This document shows positions 11,886 to 23,788 of a stretch of DNA of 64,000 nt, one piece after another. The stretch comes from Nymphaea colorata (lineage: Eukaryota; Streptophyta; Magnoliopsida; Nymphaeales; Nymphaeaceae). The notes under the pieces were generated by a model. That model saw only the letters and a program-made list of their open reading frames with translations, was not told where the DNA came from and did not search any database. Location of the stretch: the NCBI RefSeq assembly GCF_008831285.2, contig NC_045140.1, forward strand, positions 2,335,528-2,399,527. The letters are read 5' to 3'. Position numbers and translations under genes: made by a program. The number at the start of each line of letters is the position of its first letter. Positions within the stretch are counted from its first letter, which is position 1.

Positions 11886-14800
11886 TCAAAACTTCTTCAT
11901 CATGGACAACACTATAGTTTCTTAGATGAAACGAAGAAACTGCCAGTTTGAGACCAAAATTCGCTTCTGGCCTTCTCTAAGCGTAGAAGTTAGTAGATAC
12001 TGAAGGTGATACACCTATAGTGGTTTTCAGTAGCAAGCTCAGTTGTAAATTTGCACAATATCATATAGTATTGACCCTCCATTAGAATCCAAATCAACGG
12101 CTTGGAATGAAAGTATGCAAATTCGAAACCTTTGAAACTTCATGCGTTGCAATATTTACCACAAAGTTCAACACCTTAATTTATTATAGGAATAAAGTAT
12201 CAATTGTATTCTTCATAATGAGGTTTTCATTTCTTGCCAAGCATCTTCGATATTTCATGACAGAAAACAAACTCGAGATGAACCAACCAAAGTTTGCAGA
12301 TTTAACTAGAAAATATTACTTTTCCAGAAGCCATTTTGGAGTGAATGACTATGTATATGCTTCTTAAATTCGAATGAGGTACCGGGCATATATCTCTGGC
12401 TTATGAATCCAATAGGCTTCAAGTTGGTAACACCCGTGTTTGATTTGGACGGTGACAATAATTTAAATGGATCAAGGCAAACCTACTCTGAAATGATGAC
12501 TTGATATAAAGTTGACCTGCTTTTAGTTGCAACCATAGTCACAAAAAACTCATCTTTCTAAACAAAAATCGTGTAAAATGCGAGACACAAGTCCAGTCAT
12601 TTAAAACTTAAAAATGCCAAATCCAAAAAACACATTTTTTTTTCTCTTTTTTTGCGTTTTTCTTTTCTTTAAGCATCTTTTCCACTTTTTGTAATGCTGA
12701 ACTGCTTGTTTTCATTTTCTAAGTTTTGTTTATTGTTTATTTACTTGTTTTTGATGTTTGTGTTATCCTCACTTATTTTATTTTTTCCCTAATTTTTAGA
12801 TTTCTTAATCAACAAATTTACTATATTGTCTTTTTTTTTCAAGCTCGTCGTATTATACCCAAGAAAAATCTTGCCGAAGAATGTTTTTTGCAAGCATGGT
12901 TGCAACTGCTGATAGACACCTAAGAATTTTAGCACATTCTACCGAAATGTTCTTGCATTACAAGTCTAGTTGAATAATCAATCCTCTATGGCACATGATC
13001 ACCGTCTTGGCAACACTCTAAGCTGATCAGCATGGCCAGATACTGCTTCTTTTGTATGATCATATCTTTAACAATGTGATCTTATGAGCATTCAGCTTAT
13101 TCTTTAATTCCAATGCCGTCCAGCTTCATATTCATGTCTTCATCTTCCTCCAATAACTAAAAATAACCAAAGCTTACAAAAGATTCTGAAAAAAATAAAC
13201 TTGAACTCCATTCACTTTTGCTTTGTATCACATGGAAAGACCCACTAACAAGGACAAACACAGTTTTGCAACATCATCATGCTTCTATTATGTTATGATC
13301 AAGATTTTCTTGTCTCCGACGTGCCCCCCAAGGCGGAGCCCATTTTATGAAAGCTTAAATTAGTGGTTGAACTTAGGTAGATCTAAGTTTAGTTATACGG
13401 AACAGCCCCATGTGACCCGAGTCACTACACCATGGCCAATTATATGGTTAGTACCTATGAAAAACAATTCTTGCCCCACCTATGCTTCTTATATCTGCCT
13501 TAGACAACTTATCTAGAACTGCTGGCAAGGTTGTCTCCATTTAATTGGCTGTTCATAACAACAAAATGTAAAAACAAAACACGTAAAAAATGATAAAAAA
13601 TGATGTTTTAGTAACGATAGAAATGAAAGATAAATAATTTAGCCTAAGTTTATAACTTAAAATTTAAAAATAATGAGAAAAAACACAAACATGGAAAAAT
13701 GTGAAAAATACAAAAATTTTATTTTGGAGTTTTTTTTTTAAGGAAAAGATGCGTTTTTTTTTTTTTCTGCCTTCATTGTTTTTAACATAAAGTTCCATTC
13801 CAAAGAAAATTTCTTTGACATTTGATCAATTCTATTTTTGTTAGGGGCCAGCAAGGGAGAGCCAGAAATTTTTCATTCCAGCGCCCGAACTCTAGTTTCA
13901 AATTTTTAATGGGAGCCGTAATAGAATTTTTCAATTTTTTTTACATATGTTAAACTAGAATTTTTAAACTTTACATGTACATTGTTTATTCTAAAAAAAA
14001 TATTTCTTTCTCATGGACCCTAACCCATCATAAATTTGAATCTTATTTTAAGCATATCAAACCGTGTAAATTCTGACATTTGTTAAGTAAATTTTAACTT
14101 AAAATGAAGAAATAATATCATATAAATATAATAACTTAATGAAAATAAACGGCTAGTATTTTCGAAACAAACTTAGTATAACATTGTTATATTAAAAAGC
14201 TGAACTTGGTTTATAAGAATAATAATAAATTTCTGTAATATGTACCTTTTTGTAATTGAGACTCAAAATACATGCTTGAGACATTTTTTTTGTTATCCAA
14301 ACAAAATTTTAAATTAAACCAGGCAAGCATACTTTAATAATTAACTAAGTTATTTGGTCAAATAAACTATAAAAGATAAATTAATGCAGTCAATTAATCA
14401 AAAGTTAATTCATTGAAGTAATTTTTTTAACTAACATTGAATATATACATTTAAAATAATTTTTTTTAAAATAATAAAAAAATAGTTATTGAATTGACCA
14501 GATGATTGGTTCAAAACAAACACGGATCTCGATGGTTAGATGTGAGAATCCAATTTCTTTATTGGACTCGCTATCAAATGGATTAGATGCTTAAAAAACA
14601 AAATTCAGACCCAAATCTAATACATTATATCTTATTTTATCTAGATTGGTAGTCCTTAAATGAATCTGAGCTATGAGTCAATGGGATTCAGTCATTCAGA
14701 TCTTATGTGCCGAAACTTATTCTATTTCACTTCATTGGTTCAATTCAGCTTGAGTTCTAATCCAATCTCGAGTAAGAAAGCCATGTTCAATTCCAGAACC

Positions 14801-15290
14801 AACCTTAATGCCCTATACCAAGTCCTAAGTATAAATCAAAGTCCAATTTTGATGTATGCATGTATGAGTCCAAACATTATAGATATAAATGACAATACGA
14901 TGCATAATGTTTTACCAGATCTCGGGTAGGTACTCAAGGCTGGGAATTGAACCTAAACCACATGTCCAAAACTGGACCAAACAATCTGGAATCGAAAATT
15001 ATAAATTCCTAACTTCAAAATCCAAATATTCGACCTAACCATTATAGAAAACATGTTTAGGTGATGAGAAGATGTTTATTTTTTCTGAATTTGTTTTAAA
15101 TTTAAAAAATGACATACGTTGACATTGCAATTATAGTTGAGCGACACTAAATAGATGCAAGATTAATATATAAATAAGAAATGAGCGATTCATTGAAAAT
15201 ATATATGTATATGTTTTTTTTTTTAATGTTAAAGAAAATGTCAACAGCCATAGCATATAAAGTTGTGAAGTGGGATATCGAAACCTTCTA
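11886..15290. other. Intergenic, no gene recognised
   Basis: AT-rich sequence with long T and A runs (12636-12670, 12830, 13730-13765). A fragment at 13855-13960 (GAGCCAGAAATTTTTCATTC, then an AT-rich tail) looks like the end of a degraded transposon. The longest open frames (for example 12107-12367 and 14660-14929) have no recognisable domain and no splice context. Confidence 0.5.
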
Positions 15291-15295
15291 CTGCT

Positions 15296-15715
15296 CCACA
15301 CCAGCTCGACTCGGCTCAAAAAACTCAAGCTTGAGCTCGGCCTCCAACTCAAGTTGAGCACCTTATAGCAAGCTTGAGTTCGACTCGACTACACAAAATC
15401 AAGCTTGAACTCAACTGGTTTAGGCATTAACCGATTTAACGTTAACTCATGTGAGAATTCACTTATTCAACTCGTGTAAGCGTTAACTCGTGTAACTTGT
15501 GAAAATATGTTTTTACCTTGAAAGTAAAAACCAGTGAACTGGTTTTGGCAATATTATATAGAGTATTGGTTTGCGAGTCCAGTGAAGTATAAACTAGTCT
15601 AGTTTCTAAAACTCAAACTCGATTCATTTATCATTTCGAGTATCTTTGCAAGCTCAACCGAGTTTTTTCAAGCGAGTTGGAGTCGAGCTCGAGTTGACTC
15701 GGCCAATTGTGCAGC
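15296..15715. repeat. GAGCTCGA-type dispersed repeat, copy 1
   Basis: This stretch is built of recurring words such as CTCGAGTTGAGC, AAGCTTGAGCTCGG and GTTAACTCGTGTAA. Similar wording appears at 30584-30877 and 61205-61480, so this is a dispersed non-coding family. The ends are approximate. Confidence 0.5.
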
Positions 15716-16251
15716 CCTACCTTCTGTTAAGAGGTACTTTTTGGCACTTTTCTATTTTAGGGAACATCTCTATCAAGACATACTCAAGGTTTGAGGCTGA
15801 ATATCATTTAGATTATGATCAATTTCTGAACTCAACGAATTTTTACAGCAAATTTTACATTCGGCTATTTCTTTTGACTTAGACACGAACCTGTCTGGCA
15901 TATTGTCCTTTCGTTATTTTGGCTTTACTGAAATAATATCTCATTTATGCGTCATAATATAACCATTTCGACCTTTATGCGTAATTTTCGATTATCCATC
16001 ATTTCAGTTTTTCATATCGAATGCTATGGCTAATGGCTTTAATAACATTTTCTTTCAATTTTTCTGCTGAGAAAACTGTTAGGATATATAGTCTGGTTCA
16101 AGGCGTTATTTCTCTAAAAAATAATTTATGGTGGGGAGGGAATACTGGGTTGAAGTAGCATAACAGGATACCCTTAAAAAAATTAATATCATGAGAGATT
16201 TGATGCTGCAAGCCCACGTTCATCTTCATATTTCTTTTTAATTTGACCAAA

Positions 16252-16307
16252 TTACATATGATATAAAACCCATGAAGACTTACATATGATATAAAACCCA
16301 TGAAGAC
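16252..16307. repeat. Perfect 28-bp tandem duplication
   Basis: Two identical head-to-tail copies of a 28-base unit (16252-16279 and 16280-16307), each beginning TTACATATGATATAAAACCC. Identity suggests a recent local duplication. Confidence 0.9.
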
Positions 16308-16350
16308 ATTCATGGAGGACATTTTTAAATGGGAAACCAGAAACTATAGC

Positions 16351-16371
16351 TCTGTGTGTGTGTGTGTGTGT
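16351..16371. repeat. (TG)n microsatellite
   Basis: A short run of TG dinucleotides. Confidence 0.9.
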
Positions 16372-16449
16372 TTGTTTTTTCCTTCATATACCTAATTATT
16401 TTTTTAGAAAATGTAAGTTTTTTATTTGTAATGTTAAATTTTACTAGAA

Positions 16450-16805
16450 TTTGGATATTTCAGATCCACAATACAGCTCTAGATATTTCAGATGAGCTAA
16501 TTAGTGAAATTGGATTTCAGATTATTAGATTCGGATATGAAATTGGATTTCGGATGTTCAGATTCAGATAGTAAATCAAATTGAGATGCAGATTGGATTA
16601 GATAAAAATTGTAAAAAAGTTAGAGTCGGATCGAATTTGGATACGAATTTGAAATTCAGGCTCGGATTGGATTTCGGATGTAAACTTGGAATTCGGATTC
16701 GAATCGGATTTCAGTTGTAAACTTAAAAATCAGATTTGGATATGGTATAAAATATTTTGTTATATGAATTCAAATCTGAATATGTAAGTATCTGATTCAA
16801 ATCAG
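16450..16805. repeat. Diverged GGATTTCGGAT-rich repeat related to the GATGTCA family
   Basis: Dense in words such as GGATTTCGGATG, AATTCGGATTCGAATCGG and CAGATTTGGATATGG. The word usage matches the interior of the GATGTCA family, but I could not identify the terminal GATGTCA on either side. It is either an old copy or a sister family. Confidence 0.4.
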
Positions 16806-17639
16806 ATACCTAACTTGAGTCATATGATATGCACCCTTTACAATCTAGGGAGGGCAGTGCCCATAGGAATCGAACCACAATGCTCTCCCAAGTGTTTCTT
16901 GTTAATTGACTTATTATTATATGTTGTTTGGATTTCTGAAAGTGGTTTTGTTGGTATCTCCAATAACTTGTGAAAATATTAATTACAATTCGAGGGAAGA
17001 ATGATTCAGAGTTGTCCTCAAACTTGTTAGTACAAAAGAGTCTTTGAGACGACGTGATGAGAGACTTAACCAGTGGAAATTAGGTTAAAATGAAACAAAA
17101 TTCTCTGGGATAAAAAGAATCTAGTTCAATGTTTATTTTTTTTCTCATATTCATTTGAAGTAATTATTCTAACACATTAAAGTATGGAAATCTAGAAGAT
17201 ATATTGGAAGCATATCCACAATTTTTGAAACAAATGAAAATGTCTTTTTTTGTTATTCAAAAATTTCAAAAGCAATGTACTTCTGAATCAAGAATAAGTG
17301 GAATTGTTTCTTCATGAAGATTTCAAGAGAATAAGAGGACATTAAACAATGAATTAAACCAAAACAAAAGGGAGAGAGAATTTCATTAAGAGGTCGTTTT
17401 TTATAAATCTGTAGTTGGCAAACTCGCCGAGTTGGTTCGAGAATCGAGTCAACTCGGATTGCTAAAAAAATCTGGTCATGAATCAAGGTTGACCCAACTT
17501 GCTCGGGACTCGGCCCAACTCAGCCCTGACTTGCATGATTCAACTACAATGATTTTCGCATGATTCAACTTGCATTATGGTTATTTTAAAACTTGATCGA
17601 GTTGATAAGTCAATTTGATCATAAGCTTATCCGAGTCCA

Positions 17640-17943
17640 AAGTGTAAACCGATACAAACGCGGGACATTGAACGGCAGGAACCCAATAAGAAAACACGGG
17701 GTATGAAGCGTGCGCTTCACCTTCTTACTTAGGCTCGCCTGAGGCGTTCGTGTCAGGCAAGAGCGCGGAGCGTCCGCCTTTCTCCATTTTTCTTATTTTT
17801 ATATTTATTATTTTTTAATTCATTAAACCTGCAACTCATAAACCCCCCTCTTTCTCACTCTCTCTCTCTCATAGTCGCCGGATAGTCATCTCATTGCCGC
17901 CGGAAACTGGGTGCCAGGGGGAGGTCATCGCAGGGGCCGGAAA

Positions 17944-17986
<43 letters not shown>

Positions 17987-18190
17987 TTCACTTTCTCTCG
18001 ATCGAGGGATGCCGACACTCGACCGAAGGCTGCCGGCCCGCAAAGGCAGGCTGGCAGCCGTCGTCTCTAGGATTACTCTCTCTCTCTCGGGCCAGTGACC
18101 TTTGATAGGGGCTGCCGGCCAGCATTGGCCGACCGGCAGCCCCCATCTCTCAGGCTATACACACACTTTCTCTCTATTTATATTATGGTG
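17640..18190. other. GC/CT-rich block with (CT)n tract and strong hairpin
   Basis: The composition shifts sharply from the AT-rich surroundings. It contains a (CT)n run at about 17949-17981, GCCGG-rich words, and a perfect 11-nt inverted repeat, GGGGCTGCCGG (18108-18118) with CCGGCAGCCCC (18133-18143), around a 14-nt loop. It could be the promoter and leader of the downstream L13 gene, since CT-rich leaders are common in plant ribosomal genes. It could equally be the GC-rich interior of a DNA transposon. The sequence alone does not decide. Confidence 0.45.
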
Positions 18191-18626
18191 GTGTTGGATT
18201 TTGCTTTATCGTAATCGCTTGTGGCGGTCTGTTAAGTAAATTGTTGTTCCTCATGTAATCATCAATAATGTCTTCTCGTCAATGTCTTCATGCCACGATT
18301 TCTTTCTGACTTGAGCCCTGATTATTGATCTTCAAGAGTATTTTGAATTTATTATATTTTTATAGCTTGAATGTAGGACGACCTGCTGATTTAGGGCTTG
18401 AGCTTTAAATAGAAGTGTTTCTGGTTTCAAGACAATGTCGTTTCCATGGACAAGTCAGCTTGAGCTGGTTCATTATGTTCAGAACCGAATTCATTCACTT
18501 TTAATCTTGAGACTACGCGTTCTTCATAGAAATGAGGTAGCTCCAGCTGAGTTTGTTTAGAACACTTTTTTTTTTTAATGTGCTCGAGCTCGTCCAGGAT
18601 TGTCTCGGAAAGCAGTCAAGCTTGAC

Positions 18627-18850
18627 GTCTGCTGCTTGTGCAGCATGTTAATCAACCTAAATCATTTTGTGATTCATTTTTGGTGATTTTATTGAACTGG
18701 AACAGGCAAAACAGTTTACGGGTAATCTTGCAACTGCAAACTGTCTGCTGCTTGTCAGCACGTTAATCACCCAAATCAGTTTTTGGTGATTTTTATTAAA
18801 CTTGAATAGGTAAAACAGTTCAGAAAAATCTTCAAACTGTGCAATATATC
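18627..18850. repeat. Tandem duplication, ~116-bp unit
   Basis: The units at about 18627-18742 and 18743-18850 both start GTCTGCTGCTTGT and share GTTAATCA, TTTTTGGTGATTTT and the CAGTTTACGG/CAGTTCAG blocks. They are diverged and non-coding. They may lie in a 5'-UTR intron of the L13 gene. Confidence 0.8.
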
Positions 18851-20400
18851 TTGTTATTTGTTTTTTGTTCATTCTTGGCTTAATGAGCAGGAATTAGTTA
18901 TATGGACAGTTCAACTTACATATCTGATTCCGTTTAGCAAGAGTTAGACATGTTTCTCATTCAGGTTATGTGACTAATTCTTATCGAACCAATATATTTT
19001 GCACGGTTGTTCTGTTTATAAACAGGCAAAGCAGTTCTTTTACGTATCTTTTTCTGTTTTCCTTTGTCCAGGATTTGGCTTTTCAGGGGTGCTTAAGGTT
19101 TCAATTTGAGGATTCCAGCCAGGTCTCTTGTTCTCGTGGTACTAGCAAGGTTAATTTATAATTACTCTATTGACTTTTTCAACCTTGATGTTGCAATGAG
19201 AGTCATGTATCATTGCTTTTGCTTGTTTGCCTTTGTTGTTTTTTGGCATACCTAAGGCGTGTTTGTGGCTTTTGTCATTTTGTGCAAACTATGTTAACAC
19301 ATGAAACTTTTTGCTTATAGAAGGTTTTGTTGGAAGGAGATACTCAGGCTTAGAAGGTTTTGCTAAGATAGGTCGATTTGGGGATGGCCCCAATTCTATC
19401 TGAGTTCTTTTCTATATAATTTTGTGATCATAGGTATAACTTGTTTTACCTTGCAGATGTAGCTTGATTATAGTTTGCACGTGCATGTGTCTATCAAAGA
19501 TGATTTTTACAAGTTAAAAATGTTTTGTGTATTGGTGCATAATGTGCAACTTTCATGTAACATACCTGAAACTAGTTTCAGTTACTAACAGTCCCATGTA
19601 TTATATTTATATGTTATGGGGCCTGTTTCAAATGACATGGATCTGGTGGTAATTTTATAAGGCTTGAACCCTATTTTGTTGGGTTTGGGTATAAAGAACA
19701 CCGTGCCCCACTGCTACACTCTTAGGAGTTGTTTGTAAGGGGGTTATTGCTGTTTTGAGGAGAACAACATTGACCAGAGGCCTGGTTTTGTGCTTGCAAG
19801 ATTATTTGTATTGAAGAAAAAGGTCATTCACTTGTTTTGTGTAGAATCTATTTTCATCATGAAAGATTACAAAGTTTTCCCTTTTTTCATAGATTTTTAG
19901 TGTCTTTTGTAGATTTGGCTTCAAATGACCCAACATGGTAATGGTGCATTCTTGTAAGTTCAAACTTCAAAAGCATAGTCACAACTAACGTTGCGGAGTT
20001 TTTCAAACCATGTCACAGATAATGTTCCTTGATATATTTATGTGCAACATGCTTTCCATAGAAAGAATGTTGTTCTTGATTTCTCCTTTTCTCTGTTTTT
20101 TCTTATTTTTCATCTTTAATTTTTGTAATGAAAATTTTTATGTTGCGTTAGATGTCCAACTATTGGCCGATCAATATCACATTACGCACATTACAAAATT
20201 GGTGTTGTAGACTAGGTAATTCATGTCAATGAAAATGGTCTGTTGAGCACATCACTAGTTGATTCTTTTGGATATTTAAGCTTTGAACCAGGCTTAAGTG
20301 CTTAACTGTTTATGCTTTCGGATATTTATGCTTTGAACTAGGCTTAGTTGTTTCTATTATATGTCGTTACTCATATTTTATGTTGCCAACTTGTCTGCAG
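18851..20400 (+). other. Upstream region or 5'-UTR intron of the L13 gene
   Basis: No coding exon was recognised. A good 3' splice site (CTTGTCTGCAG, ending 20400) lies 35 bases before the L13 start codon, so a spliced leader is likely and part of this stretch may be intron. The upstream leader exon could not be located. Confidence 0.4.
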
Positions 20401-20435
20401 GAAAGCAGACAGATTTGTGCCAGTCAGACAGAACA

Positions 20436-23400
20436 ATGGCAACTGTCTCACGCCCTTTCAGTGGGAATCTAAAGGTACTTACTTATTTCTTCGTTAGCTT
20501 CTCAATGCTTAGGGATCTTCTGTACCTTTCTCTTGAAATTGCGTAGAATGAGGTTCTTTATTTTTCTTCCTGTACAGGACAAAGTTCAATTCTACAGATC
20601 AAATTTGAAAGATCATTTTGGTCACCACAAGATGATTCATTTTCTATGAATATTGTTTTCATGTTTTGGCCAAAGCTAGTTTTGTGAATCGAACTTGATT
20701 AACGCCATATCTAGTGGAATAAGCTCCAGTGTCAACACTGTGTATAGTTATTCTCTATGTTAGGGAATTCAATGTGTCATCTGATCCCATTGGTTTCTTT
20801 AATCTCTAAACATCTTCACTAGAAAAGTATAATAAATTTCTAGCAATACTATGAGTTGAAATTAGTAATATTTAGCACATAGATCTCCCCTTGCTCGTAA
20901 GCTGGTACTTTTCTTGCATGAAGGATGGTAAAGAAGATTTTTATACACATAAAGAAGCAAAAAAATTGAGTGTCATACTATCTTGGGTATGTTCCTTTGT
21001 TACAAAAGAAAAGAAATGAGTGTTTTTTTGGAGAAGGAAGAGAGGTATAAATATATGAGGAGAGGAACCAAGAAACAAGAGGCAGGATACAAGAAGGAAG
21101 AAGTAGCACAATCTAATGAAACTTTTTTAAGGCTAATCTTGGAGTTCTGCAGTCAAGAGGCTTCTCTTTTCTTCCATTGTCTTTGTTTCCTTATTTCCTT
21201 TCTCTTAATTTTTTAAAAAACTGTTCCATACATCCAAAGATTGATTCGATACATCTCACCATTCAAAGATTGATAATGGAAGATAATAATGATTAAATTC
21301 CTTGAACATGTCAAAATATGTAAAATCATAGAGAATAAAATGAAAGGAGCAAAGTGTCACTATCAAGAGACGACACTACAACTCTTTTCTGTATGGTTTA
21401 CCAAGATTGTCAATACTATACCAAGGAAAGAAAGATATGATCAAAGTCAGAAGAAAAGAAGCTTTTCCTTGCCTGCCTTTTACAGGTAATGATCTGCATG
21501 AGACTGGGAGGTATAAAATGCTTTTCTGACCAGCTATCTGCATGAGACTGGGTGGTATGATATCTTTTTCTGACCAGCTCTACGATCTGGGCTTTCCCAT
21601 GCTTGCTCAGGCCTTGGGGTCTTGGACAAATTTCTAGCGTCCAATGTGCAGTCATTAGTTAACTGCACCCATTCCATCTCCTTCTATTCTTGGTCATAGG
21701 TTGGTGTATGGTGATGCCCATTAGAAACATAAGATTTTCCAGCTCTTGGTTGCCAGGAAGACAGAAGATAGTGTTATTATTATCTCAAAAATGCCCTGTC
21801 AGTTTAACATTTGTTGGCATTTCAATGCACGTTCGTACATGAATTGGAGAACATGACAATATGACATTGTTTCGGGCACAATTTCCTCAAGATGACATGC
21901 TTTACATGCCATTGGTTGCTACTGTGATGATTACAGGAAATAGCTGACCATATTATTCTGTCTGTGCTATGCAGAAAGCTCTTGCTGGCTTAAGAAGGAT
22001 CAATTTAGAGGGTTTGAGATGGAGAGTTTTTGATGCAAAGGGGCAGGTTAGTTAGTACCATTCGCTATTATAAGTCCAGTTATGTTATAACTGCTGCTTG
22101 TATTGTGTATTGTCTCCTAAGAAACAATTTTTTTTAAGGTTCTTGGAAGATTAGCATCACATATATCTACCGTTCTTCAAGGAAAAGATAAGCCAACGTA
22201 CACACCATATCGTGAAGATGGGGACATGTGCATTGTACTTAATGCAAAAGATGTGTGTGTCACTGGGAGAAAGTTGACTGATAAGTTCTACTATTGGCAC
22301 ACAGGGCAAGTTATCCACATTTTATCTCTTCCTTTTCCATGCTGGACCTAGCCAATCATGTGCTTGAATATATTCTTCAAATTCATTAGTTTATAATTGA
22401 GTCACAAAATTGCATTGAAATTTCAATGTCTGAAATCAAATTATGTATTGTAAATCACTTGACAATGATTGTCTTTAGGTATGTGGGCCACCTTAAACAG
22501 AGGAGCTTGAAAGACCAGCTAGCGAAGGATCCCACAGAAGTTATCCGTAAGGCTGTGTTGCGGATGCTTCCTAGAAACAAACTGAAAGATGTGAGTGTTT
22601 CCTCTAAAATTTCATGATTAGCATTTGACTAGTGCGGTAGCACTGACAAGAGGAATATCTTGATTCACATTGCTTGGACACCTTAAGCTTTTAAAAGTTT
22701 TAGTCGACTTTGTCCATCTTTTTCAAATCTATTTGTTCTAATGTCTCTTGAAGATTCTTATGTCCCATTTGTTATTAGTTGTTGTTGGCGCAACAGTTTA
22801 CTGGACAATGCAGCTGCTTTTTCATAGTTTCTCATCAACTTGGATCTGCTTCATACGTGGAACATATGCATTTCGAGTCTCACCTTGTTGCTTGCACATC
22901 TTTATTTGTGTAGACACGCCTTTAAAAGTTTTCTGTTGCACATTGAATATGTAATGTTCTTTAAGTGTTTCCAGTTGTATAGCTGGTGTACGTTCTGTAA
23001 ATTTCAACATGAAACGTGCCAGCATTTGATTGGGGTTTTCCTTGAGCAGTATAGGTTTCTGTTTCTCTGGACAACGCAAATAATAGGGACATGCATAGTA
23101 GTCATGCAGGTTTACATGCATCCTCTTGTGTTGGTAGTGTCAAGAACAGCATAACTGACAGTCATAAGTGTCATTAGTTTATGTTTTATAACAAAATGGA
23201 AATTATAGCTTCAGGCGGGTCCATGTCACTTTCTTTAAAAATTTGTGGGATGCCTAAATGCTAGTAGTATATACTATATTCATGTAAGTTCCCTACCTGA
23301 ACATGATAACTTGGTACAGGTAATTTAATCTCAATATGGTCATGTTAAATGGTATCGGCGTCACTGTTCGATTTGTCAACTGTTCAGAAACTTTGATGCA

Positions 23401-23788
23401 GTTTGTGTGTTTGGTTGCATATGAAATATCCCATGAATTTTTTTTTGTGACCAAAGATTTGATCTTTGCTGAAATGATCTTGCTGACACCTAGCTGAGAT
23501 CTATATCAGTACAGTTGATTTTGCAATTATGCATGCATCTTCAATGCTGCCTCAAATATGCTAATGCAGGACAGAGATCGGAAACTAAGAATTTTCTCTG
23601 GTGATGAGCATCCTTTTGTTGACCGACCTTTAGAGTCTTATGTAATGCCACCCAGGAAAGTAAGGGAGATGCGCCCCAGAGCAAGGCGAGCATTGATCCG
23701 AGCACAGAAAAAGGCAGAACAAAGTGTGGCAGGAAAAACCAGGAAACCCAAGGAGCAAGCTGAGGTAGTGACAGGGGTAGATGTATAA
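20436..23788 (+). CDS. MRPL13: Mitochondrial large-subunit ribosomal protein L13 (uL13m)
   Basis: Nuclear gene for uL13 of the mitochondrial ribosome. Inferred exons are 20436-20474, 21975-22046, 22139-22305, 22479-22590 and 23570-23788, giving 202 residues. The protein carries the L13 signatures: LRWRVFDAKGQVLGRLAS (about residues 28-45), the KFYYWHTGY loop, LKDQLAKDPTEVIRKAV, the MLPRNKL motif, then RKLRIFSGDEHPF. A basic C-terminal tail (RPRARRALIRAQKKAEQ) follows. From memory it resembles the plant mitochondrial L13, not the plastid one: it is short, has a very short N-terminal extension and carries the basic tail. Four exon joins use or permit GT-AG borders, but the third intron starts with GC (22306). 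The start is the first ATG after a likely leader splice acceptor at 20400. No other gene of the same process is nearby. Confidence 0.93.
21491..21583. repeat. Tandem duplication, ~47-bp unit, in L13 intron 1
   Basis: Two adjacent units share ATCTGCATGAGACTGGG and CTTTT(T)CTGACCAGCT with small differences. Non-coding. Confidence 0.75.
22306..22311 (+). other. MRPL13: Non-canonical GC 5' splice site (L13 intron 3)
   Basis: The reading frame needs exon 3 to end ...CAC ACA GG and exon 4 (22479) to begin G TAT GTG, restoring His-Thr-Gly-Tyr, the conserved L13 loop. That places the donor at GCAAGT, the usual form of plant GC-AG introns, with a TTTAG acceptor at 22478. No GT donor nearby keeps both frame and motif. 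Confidence 0.8.

Noticed and set aside
16855-16900. Minus-strand GGTTCGATTCCTATGGGC, resembling a tRNA T-arm
   Set aside because: No acceptor stem, D-arm or anticodon arm at the right spacing. Probably part of a repeat.
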